DNA of 5,874 bases, taken from positions 1 through 5,874 of the forward strand of contig DAOUEW010000203.1 in NCBI GenBank assembly GCA_034430275.1, written 5' to 3'. The DNA is from JAUVXJ01 sp034430275. Its GTDB lineage: Bacteria > Chloroflexota > Anaerolineae > UBA7937 > B3-Chlor. Both the position numbers and the translations under genes were made by a program. Numbering within the stretch: the stretch's first letter is position 1; each line of letters starts with the position of its first letter. This document shows positions 1 to 3,955 of the stretch, piece by piece. Under the pieces are notes generated by a model. The model saw only the letters and a list, made by a program, of their open reading frames with translations. It was not told where the DNA came from and ran no database searches.

Positions 1-538
1 CTTCGAAGGTCAACTCCCACTCCGCCTGAGGCGGCAGCGCACCCGCGCCCTCCACGACGAGGCTGGTGATTTGATAGGCCCAATGATTCGCGGGCTTGTT
101 GGGCAGGACCAGCCGAATGGGGCCATGATCTTCGTCGACAGTGGCGATCCACTCGCCGTCGGTCTTCAGAGCTATGATGCCATCCTCTAGGTCCGCCATG
201 GAGACCATGATCGCATAGCCATCCGCCGCTACGGCCGTGATTCCACTGGCGTCGGAGTGTACCCCCGCCTCCTCGAAGAGAGCCGTCAAAGGCACACCTT
301 CCCAGTCGTTGACGGTGTCCTCACCGGTGGATTTCTGCATCAGGATCTCTTTCAGCGAGACCTGGTCCATGCCCGCCAGATCGGCGTAGCTGAGAGTCAA
401 GGGGTTATCCACCTCACCTTCCACCGTCACGGTCCAGTCCACCTGCGGCGCCTGCGTGCCGTCGCCAGCACCACAGCCAGCGGCGACGAGCATCGTCACC
501 GCAAGCAGCACCACGGCCAACGATCTTAATACCTTCAC
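1..538 (-). CDS. Lipoprotein with sulfite-oxidase-type molybdopterin-binding domain (3' end outside window)
   Basis: This is an open frame of 179 codons from GTG at 538 that runs off the window at position 1, so the C-terminus is missing. The N-terminus (MKVLRSLAVVLLAVTMLVAA, then GC) is a lipoprotein signal peptide with Cys22 as the lipidation site, so the protein should be anchored outside the cytoplasmic membrane. Residues about 33-165 resemble the oxidoreductase molybdopterin-binding (sulfite oxidase/YedY) fold: VDWTVTVEGEVDNPLTLSY at the start, WEGVPLTALFEEAGV near 79, ADGYAIMVSMADL, then HGPIRLVLPN near 138 and WAYQITSLVVEG. Family members normally carry a molybdenum-ligating Cys upstream of the W-x-G-x-P-L motif; here that stretch reads MQKSTGEDTVNDW and has no Cys. 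The only Cys seen is the lipobox one. GTG538 has AGGGAGGA (547-554) at good spacing. An in-frame GTG at 625 would add 29 residues. The gene lies downstream of Moco riboswitch 2. Fold assignment is fairly sure; the function is unknown. Confidence 0.82.
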   Translation of the reverse strand, partial: MKVLRSLAVVLLAVTMLVAAGCGAGDGTQAPQVDWTVTVEGEVDNPLTLSYADLAGMDQVSLKEILMQKSTGEDTVNDWEGVPLTALFEEAGVHSDASGITAVAADGYAIMVSMADLEDGIIALKTDGEWIATVDEDHGPIRLVLPNKPANHWAYQITSLVVEGAGALPPQAEWELTFE

Positions 539-546
539 GTTTGTTT

Positions 547-554
547 TCCTCCCT
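547..554 (-). promoter_or_regulatory. Shine-Dalgarno site for the GTG538 start of the lipoprotein
   Basis: AGGGAGGA reads on the minus strand about 9 nt before GTG538. It is the main reason for choosing this start: it gives a compact lipoprotein signal peptide. It competes as an explanation with the stronger site at 626-636. Confidence 0.65.
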
Positions 555-556
555 TT

Positions 557-568
557 GTATCGTGATAC
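557..568. repeat. Short palindrome GTATC-GT-GATAC in the lipoprotein leader
   Basis: This is a 5-bp inverted repeat with a 2-bp centre, just upstream of the GTG538 ribosome binding site. The 2-nt spacer makes an RNA hairpin unlikely. A protein operator is possible, but I match it to no known regulator. Confidence 0.25.
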
Positions 569-620
569 GACGTGCCAACTATGGGCACGAAAACGGGCTC
601 CACCAGTACATCCAAGACTC

Positions 621-673
621 GACACTCACCTCCTTTCCTGATCGTGTTCCCTGCCTGAAAGGAAGCGAGCGTC
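621..673 (-). promoter_or_regulatory. Ribosome-binding-site sequestering hairpin (expression platform of Moco riboswitch 2)
   Basis: In the minus-strand RNA, bases 673-657 (GACGCUCGCUUCCUUUC) pair without interruption with 637-621 (GAAAGGAGGUGAGUGUC): 17 base pairs including three G-U pairs, with a 19-nt loop. The 3' strand contains the AAAGGAGGUGA ribosome binding site and the GTG at 625, so the hairpin should block translation. No U-tract follows, so it is not a terminator. The 5' strand segment UUCCUUUC (664-657) can alternatively pair with GAAAGGAG (711-704), the 3' end of the riboswitch 2 aptamer. That gives a switch: with ligand bound, the aptamer keeps its own strand and the sequestering hairpin forms (off); without ligand, the alternative 8-bp pairing frees the binding site (on). 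The base pairing is directly visible; the off direction is inferred. Confidence 0.75.
626..636 (-). promoter_or_regulatory. Near-perfect Shine-Dalgarno sequence inside the riboswitch 2 hairpin
   Basis: AAAGGAGGTGA on the minus strand is an almost full-length complement of the 16S rRNA 3' end, stronger than the site used for GTG538. GTG at 625-623 follows it directly, is in frame with the lipoprotein and meets no stop codon before 538, but lies only 3 nt from GGAGG. TTG at 615 (13 nt away) would open a 26-codon frame whose TGA (537-535) overlaps GTG538 as GTGA. Either could be the real target of the riboswitch; the sequence does not decide it. Confidence 0.6.
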
Positions 674-700
674 CAGACGCGGGGTAGAGCCCTCGGCACC

Positions 701-800
701 ATTCTCCTTTCCAAGCATGGGAGGCGCAGCCTTTTCAAGCGACACCCTAGCGCCCGGCGACCGTGGGCAGACACCTTTAGCATCGCAGGGTCGGAGAACA
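701..800 (-). promoter_or_regulatory. Moco riboswitch 2 aptamer (molybdenum/tungsten cofactor RNA motif)
   Basis: The minus-strand RNA carries the hallmarks of the Moco motif: a closing stem UUCUCC (798-793) with GGAGAA (707-702), the 5' segment CUAAAGGUGU, a GAAA tetraloop hairpin, and the conserved 3' block GCCUCCC followed by UUGGAAAGG. It aligns along its full length with riboswitch 1 at 1376-1277, with changes mostly in stems. The second stem has one mismatch (CCCUGCGA against UCGCCGGG). The aptamer starts only about 22 nt after the stop of the CQLG-repeat gene, and I see no convincing promoter in between, so it most likely sits on the transcript started at 1399-1427. It precedes the molybdopterin-domain lipoprotein. 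A tungsten-cofactor variant cannot be excluded by eye. Confidence 0.88.
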
Positions 801-821
801 CCTGTATCTATGCTGTAAAGG

Positions 822-1220
822 TCAGAAGAATCCCAGTTGGCACGGCGAGATCGGTAGGCCTAGCGCCTCGGCCGTATTGCCCAGATCGAGGCGCTTCAGC
901 TTGAACTCACTGGCGATCTCCCAGGCCACGAGGCAAGGGAGCTGACCGTCCACGAGGCCATTCCTGACACGGTCCGCCAGGTCCTCGCTCACATCCACGC
1001 TCGAATCGATGATGCTGCCCTTGCCCTGGCCCCTCGGTCCGTGTCCGAACAGGCCCAGTTGGCACTGAGAGGCGTGGATGTCGAGTTCGGTAGCTGTGCT
1101 CCCCACCTCGATGGGATCCACGCCCAGTTCACGGGCGATCCTGTGCATCGTCGAGCAGGTGATCCTACCATCGTCTTCGAGTGATGTCCGGACCTTTTCC
1201 GCGATGTCGCGATTATTCAC
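822..1220 (-). CDS. Tandem CQLG-repeat protein, probably linked to molybdenum cofactor
   Basis: This encodes a 132-residue soluble protein from GTG1220, with GGAG 7 nt upstream; no signal peptide or membrane segment. I cannot name a function. It is an internal duplication: residues 6-59 and 81-132 align as IA-x2-VR-x2-L-x-DG...C, then a helix with IA..L, then G-x-TA-x-L-x-I and S-x-CQLG-x-F. Each copy has two cysteines exactly 31 residues apart (C22/C53 and C96/C127), and those are its only cysteines. A glycine- and basic-rich linker (HGPRGQGKGS, 60-69) joins the copies. The first half of each repeat (RIARELGVDPIEVG) looks like a small helical, winged-helix-like unit, but DNA binding is not shown. 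It lies directly behind Moco riboswitch 1 and before riboswitch 2, so a role in binding, sensing or delivering molybdenum or its cofactor is likely by context only. Confidence 0.85.
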   Translation of the reverse strand: MNNRDIAEKVRTSLEDDGRITCSTMHRIARELGVDPIEVGSTATELDIHASQCQLGLFGHGPRGQGKGSIIDSSVDVSEDLADRVRNGLVDGQLPCLVAWEIASEFKLKRLDLGNTAEALGLPISPCQLGFF

Positions 1221-1234
1221 AGATCAACTCCATC

Positions 1235-1263
1235 AAAAAGAGCGCTCCTGGAAAGAAGCGCTC
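1235..1263 (-). terminator. Intrinsic terminator of Moco riboswitch 1
   Basis: On the minus-strand RNA, GAGCGCUUCU (1263-1254) pairs with AGGAGCGCUC (1249-1240) around a UUCC loop. This gives 10 pairs with one G-U, followed at once by five U residues (1239-1235). It lies between the aptamer and the CQLG-repeat gene, whose GTG start is 15 nt beyond the U-tract. The strand CUUCUUUCCAG (1258-1248) is also complementary over 11 pairs (one wobble) to CUGGAAAGGAG (1291-1281) at the 3' end of the aptamer. This makes a mutually exclusive antiterminator. Ligand binding should therefore let the terminator form and switch the operon off. Confidence 0.9.
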
Positions 1264-1276
1264 GGTCCACGCCAGC

Positions 1277-1376
1277 CATTCTCCTTTCCAGATACGGGAG
1301 GCACGGCCCTTTCGAACCATACCCTACCGCCCAGCGCCCGTGGGCAACACCTTTAGGTACGCTGGGTCGGAGAACG
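1277..1376 (-). promoter_or_regulatory. Moco riboswitch 1 aptamer (molybdenum/tungsten cofactor RNA motif)
   Basis: The RNA closes with an 8-bp stem, CGUUCUCC (1376-1369) with GGAGAAUG (1284-1277). A second stem CCCAGCG (1366-1360) pairs with CGCUGGG (1336-1330). It has the ACCUAAAGGU segment, a hairpin capped by a GAAA tetraloop (AUGGUUC/GGGCCGU), and the 3' signature GCCUCCCGUAUCUGGAAAGG. The last block matches the 3' end of the E. coli moaA leader Moco riboswitch as I remember it. The aptamer lies between a strong promoter (1399-1427) and a terminator (1235-1263), a classical attenuation layout. The ligand is expected to be Moco; a tungsten-cofactor form is possible. Confidence 0.93.
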
Positions 1377-1398
1377 CTATCCACACTGCTCAGGTAAA

Positions 1399-1427
1399 AG
1401 TCTACACCAACAGCACAGAAGAGTCAA
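1399..1427 (-). promoter_or_regulatory. Sigma-70-type promoter of the Moco-regulated operon
   Basis: On the minus strand, TTGACT (1427-1422), a 17-bp spacer and TAGACT (1404-1399) match the -35/-10 pattern. Transcription should begin near 1392, about 16 nt before the riboswitch 1 aptamer. The -35 box lies 7 nt after the stop codon of the NTPase gene, and no terminator separates them, so read-through from the phosphate operon is also possible. Confidence 0.75.
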
Positions 1428-1433
1428 GCGAAG

Positions 1434-1973
1434 CTAGCTATCTTGCACTCCCAGCAATCCGATGATGCGCTCCGGGAGCTGATCTCGGTTAGCCAGGGTC
1501 ACCTCCAGGATTCGCACATCACTATCCGGGAGTCTCTCCGCCAGCTCGTCCACCAACTCCGGCCGCACTGCCACCAGCGCCAGACCGAACCCTCCCGCTC
1601 CTAGCACATCCAGAGCGGTGACCAGCCCCTTTCCAGATACGAGCTCGAGGGGGCCCAGTTCGTCAACCACCAAGAGGTCGCAAGGGGTAGCCCTCTCCAC
1701 CACGCTCGCACCCCACCCCAGCGTCGAGGACACGAAACTGTATCTGCCCCATCTAACCTCACCGAGTACCTCGTCCGCGACAGCCAGAGGCCGGCTCTCT
1801 CCTGTGCTCACGTCAACGAGGCTAATACCTACCTTGTCTCCACTCTCCAACACGGCAGGGGAGATCACTCCAGCACAGCGGTGACCCAGCACGCGAGCTT
1901 TCCTTACCACCTGCTGGCAAAGGTAGGTTTTGCCCACGCCCCGCTCGCCGGTGAGCAATACTACGTTGTCCAT
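1434..1973 (-). CDS. THEP1-like P-loop nucleoside-triphosphatase
   Basis: This is a complete 179-residue protein, the usual length of the NTPase_1 (THEP1) family of small P-loop nucleotide hydrolases. The Walker A motif is GERGVGKT at residues 9-16, directly at the N-terminus, and the Walker B motif is DLLVVDELGPLEL with D104 and E105. The middle contains the family-like segments AGVISPAVLESGDKVGISLVDVSTGE and GRYSFVSS (about 77-84). Proteins of this family hydrolyse NTPs in vitro, but their cellular role is unclear. The ATG at 1973 has only a weak purine-rich site (GGGGCGGA) upstream. The gene begins 21 nt after the DUF47 stop, fitting an operon with the phosphate genes, and ends just before the Moco operon promoter. 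Whether it works with phosphate transport or with the cofactor genes cannot be told from sequence. Confidence 0.87.
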   Translation of the reverse strand: MDNVVLLTGERGVGKTYLCQQVVRKARVLGHRCAGVISPAVLESGDKVGISLVDVSTGESRPLAVADEVLGEVRWGRYSFVSSTLGWGASVVERATPCDLLVVDELGPLELVSGKGLVTALDVLGAGGFGLALVAVRPELVDELAERLPDSDVRILEVTLANRDQLPERIIGLLGVQDS

Positions 1974-1994
1974 GCAATCCGCCCCACCGGCCGT

Positions 1995-2621
1995 CTAGGT
2001 GATCTTGACTACGATGTCGGTAATCACGTTGGCCGCTTTGTCGCCCCTGTCGGCGGAGTTGCTCAAGTGACGGTAGAGTTCCCTCAGCTTGAGCATCTTG
2101 ACGATGTGATTGCTGGTCGCAGGACCAGTGAACAGATCCGCCAGGGCCTCCCGATAGATGGTCTCCATCCTGTTCTCGAGCGCTTTGGCCCTCATTGCGT
2201 GCTCGTAGGCTACCCCTGGATGGTCCTTCAACCTCAGCGTAGCTAGGTGGATCTCAGCGGCGGCATCCCGGAGCAATGAAGCCATACGATGTAGATGCTT
2301 GTTGGGTGACACATCCAGGATCGTCATCTCCTCCACCGTCGAGTCCCCGTAGTCCAGAATGTCATCTATGGCACGCGACAGAGCGAAGATGTCCTCCCGG
2401 TCTATGGGCGTGACGAACGTCCGGTTGAGCTCATCCACCAGGATACGACGCAGCTCATCGGCCTCTTTCTCTACTTGGATGACCTTCCTGGCCGCATCCT
2501 TGCTGTTGGTTCTCATATACTCCTCGAGGGCATCCATGCCCTCGAGCGTCTTCGCAGCTTGGTCGGCGATCAACCGCAGGAAGCTGTCCTGTCTTGGTCG
2601 CAAGAACTCTCTGAGCCCCAT
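1995..2621 (-). CDS. DUF47/PhoU-like partner of the phosphate transporter
   Basis: This 208-residue all-helical cytoplasmic protein belongs to the DUF47 (TIGR00153-type) PhoU-related family. These proteins are typically encoded beside PiT transporters and are thought to modulate them. Family landmarks are clear: EKEADELRR at 51-59, the signature TPIDREDIFAL at 71-81 followed by IDDILD at 85-90, and the C-terminal ELYRHLSNSADRGDKAANVI near 181-200. The acidic D/E pairs in these motifs correspond to the metal-binding positions of PhoU proteins. The start at 2621 follows the transporter stop by 3 nt, and its ribosome binding site (AGGAGGT) lies inside the last codons of the transporter gene, so translation is probably coupled. 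Full family length, with no sign of damage. Confidence 0.95.
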   Translation of the reverse strand: MGLREFLRPRQDSFLRLIADQAAKTLEGMDALEEYMRTNSKDAARKVIQVEKEADELRRILVDELNRTFVTPIDREDIFALSRAIDDILDYGDSTVEEMTILDVSPNKHLHRMASLLRDAAAEIHLATLRLKDHPGVAYEHAMRAKALENRMETIYREALADLFTGPATSNHIVKMLKLRELYRHLSNSADRGDKAANVITDIVVKIT

Positions 2622-2624
2622 GGC

Positions 2625-3626
2625 CTATGCACCTCCTAGCAGGCGATCGAGCGGAACGTATAGCAATGCTGCTGCGAGCGCGGAGACCGGAATGGTCATC
2701 AGCCAGGCAGCGAGGATGTCGGCCGCCACACCCCAGCGAACCTTGGACACGCGCTGGGCCGAACCTGCGCCCATGATCGACGAACTCACCACCTGGGTGG
2801 TACTGACCGGCCCGCCCACCAAGGCCGCGCCCAGGATGACTACCGACGAAGACGCCTGGGAGACAAACCCATCCAGGGCTCTCAGCCGATACAGCCCCGC
2901 CCCCAGCGTCCTGATGATCCGCCATCCCCCCAGAGCCGTGCCCAGTGAGATGGCTGCCGCGGACAGCGCGATCACCCACAACGGCACCACGAACTCGGGC
3001 AGGAAGCCCCCTGCCACCAACCCCATGGTTACGATGCCCATGGTCTTCTGAGCATCGTTCGTTCCGTGGCTCAGCGCCAGCGCCACCGCGGTCAGCACCT
3101 GCCCCCGCCTGAAGAACCAGTTGACGCGCGGCGTCGACCCTCGTACCAGGTACAGCACCACCTTCATGACCAGGTAGCCGAAGATCAATCCCAGTATGGG
3201 AGAGCCAATGAGAGCGACCACCACCTTCAGCAGTCCTTCTCTCTGAATAGCTTCCACTCCTCCAGCCACTGCCGCTGCGCCCACGATGCCACCGACGAGA
3301 GCGTGCGAGGAACTGGACGGAAGTCCGAAGAACCAGGTGAGCAGGTTCCAGGCGATGGCGCTCAGCAGGGCCGCCATCACCACACTGAGGGTGATCGTCT
3401 CCGGGCTCACCACGTCCTTGCCAATGGTTGTAGCGACAGCAACCCCGAAGACAAACGGGGCGAAGAAGTGCGCGACCCCGCTTAGCAGGAGCGCCCGTCG
3501 CGGCGACATGGCCCTGGACGATATCATCGTAGCCACGATGTTCGCGCTGTCGTGGAAGCCGTTGAGAAAGTCGAAAAAGACGGCCACCACCACTAGCACG
3601 ATGGTGTAGATTTGACCTGCAAACAT
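2625..3626 (-). CDS. PiT-family inorganic phosphate transporter
   Basis: This 333-residue polytopic membrane protein belongs to the PiT family, which imports phosphate (usually as a metal-phosphate complex) driven by H+ or Na+. The two inverted halves each show the family signature: FLNGFHDSANIVATMISSRA at about residues 20-39, and LSHGTNDAQKTMGI at 185-198. Further hallmarks are GLPSSSSHALVGG (101-113) and GGPVSTTQVVSSSIMGAG (271-288). Many hydrophobic segments cover the rest. I chose ATG3626 over the in-frame ATG at 3710: it has AGGGAG about 7 nt upstream, the family N-terminus starts there, and the extra 28 residues would be read through the hairpin and leader. It is the first gene of an operon with the DUF47 partner. 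The length is at the short end for PiT proteins. Confidence 0.95.
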   Translation of the reverse strand: MFAGQIYTIVLVVVAVFFDFLNGFHDSANIVATMISSRAMSPRRALLLSGVAHFFAPFVFGVAVATTIGKDVVSPETITLSVVMAALLSAIAWNLLTWFFGLPSSSSHALVGGIVGAAAVAGGVEAIQREGLLKVVVALIGSPILGLIFGYLVMKVVLYLVRGSTPRVNWFFRRGQVLTAVALALSHGTNDAQKTMGIVTMGLVAGGFLPEFVVPLWVIALSAAAISLGTALGGWRIIRTLGAGLYRLRALDGFVSQASSSVVILGAALVGGPVSTTQVVSSSIMGAGSAQRVSKVRWGVAADILAAWLMTIPVSALAAALLYVPLDRLLGGA

Positions 3627-3666
3627 GGTGCGCTCCCTATGGGGAAATGATCGGTTGCCACGACCA

Positions 3667-3693
3667 CTGTGGCCGGACAACATCCGGCCACAG
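3667..3693 (-). promoter_or_regulatory. Perfect 11-bp hairpin in the phosphate transporter leader
   Basis: CTGTGGCCGGA (3667-3677) and its exact reverse complement (3683-3693) flank a 5-nt loop. The hairpin lies in the predicted untranslated leader, about 40 nt before ATG3626. No U-tract follows on the minus strand, so it is not a normal terminator. A messenger-stabilising or regulatory role, or a protein site in the DNA, are all possible. Confidence 0.55.
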
Positions 3694-3721
3694 GAGAGAT
3701 GGTGCGTCAACTACTGAGTCT

Positions 3722-3750
3722 ATTATGCTAGCGTCTTTGGGGAAAGTCAA
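3722..3750 (-). promoter_or_regulatory. Sigma-70-type promoter of the phosphate transporter operon
   Basis: On the minus strand, TTGACT (3750-3745) and CATAAT (3727-3722) are separated by exactly 17 bp. Transcription should start near 3715, giving a leader of about 90 nt that contains the 11-bp hairpin. I see no clear pair of Pho-box repeats in front of it. Confidence 0.75.
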
Positions 3751-3845
3751 GCGGTCGTGGTGGGGACTCTGGGACTAGCGACTGATCTCGCCGCCAGTGA
3801 ACTCGTGAGCATCGTCTCTCGCCCGATTCTATGGGAAGAAAGCAC

Positions 3846-3874
3846 TTGAGGTACACCTTTGGTCGTGCTATACT
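3846..3874 (+). promoter_or_regulatory. Sigma-70-type promoter of the carbamoylase-UbiD operon
   Basis: TTGAGG (3846-3851), a 17-bp spacer and TATACT (3869-3874) form a good promoter. TGC directly before the -10 box makes it an extended -10 element. The start should be near 3881, leaving a leader of about 75 nt before GTG3956. Confidence 0.75.
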
Positions 3875-3905
3875 CCACGGCAGGACCGTCCACCGCGGCA
3901 CAGTA

Positions 3906-3923
3906 CACTCCATGTCTGGAGTG
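3906..3923 (+). repeat. Inverted repeat in the carbamoylase leader
   Basis: CACTCCA and TGGAGTG (7 bp, perfect) flank TGTC. It lies about 25 nt after the predicted transcription start and 33 nt before the start codon. It could be an operator for a local repressor or a leader hairpin; I recognise no specific regulator. Confidence 0.45.
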
Positions 3924-3955
3924 GCGACCTCCCACTGCCAAACAAGGAGGGCAGC

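Larger units (their letters stand above)
3627..3955. other. Divergent intergenic region between the phosphate and carbamoylase operons
   Basis: This 329-bp stretch has no gene I can support. It contains the minus-strand promoter and leader hairpin of the phosphate transporter (3667-3750) and the plus-strand promoter, leader inverted repeat and ribosome binding site of the carbamoylase gene (3846-3950). Between about 3751 and 3845 I see nothing recognisable. Open frames crossing it are antisense extensions of the neighbouring genes. Confidence 0.7.

Noticed and set aside
535..801. 88-codon open frame on the minus strand spanning riboswitch 2 and its hairpin
   Set aside because: It runs through the folded aptamer and sequestering helix and its translation resembles no protein. 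Only its last 26 codons are kept, as a possible leader peptide.
800..850. Separate promoter for riboswitch 2 (TAGATA-like box near 806-811)
   Set aside because: No acceptable -35 box lies at 16-18 bp, so read-through from 1399-1427 is the simpler reading.
661..1376. The similar segments near 661-800 and 1250-1376 as a mobile repeat or duplicated insertion
   Set aside because: Similarity is limited to the Moco aptamer fold plus its switching strand, with no terminal repeats or target duplications.
1433..1440. AGCTAGCT palindrome at the NTPase stop codon
   Set aside because: An 8-bp palindrome overlapping the stop codon is easily expected by chance and shows no terminator features.
2359..3051. 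230-codon plus-strand open frame
   Set aside because: It is antisense to the well-supported DUF47 and phosphate transporter genes; its composition is what GC-rich shadows give.
3667..3693. Leader hairpin as an intrinsic terminator
   Set aside because: No run of U follows on either strand, and it sits before, not after, a gene.
3627..3710. N-terminal extension of the phosphate transporter to ATG3710
   Set aside because: It would add 28 polar residues before the first membrane helix, read through the leader hairpin, and lacks the ribosome binding site seen before ATG3626.
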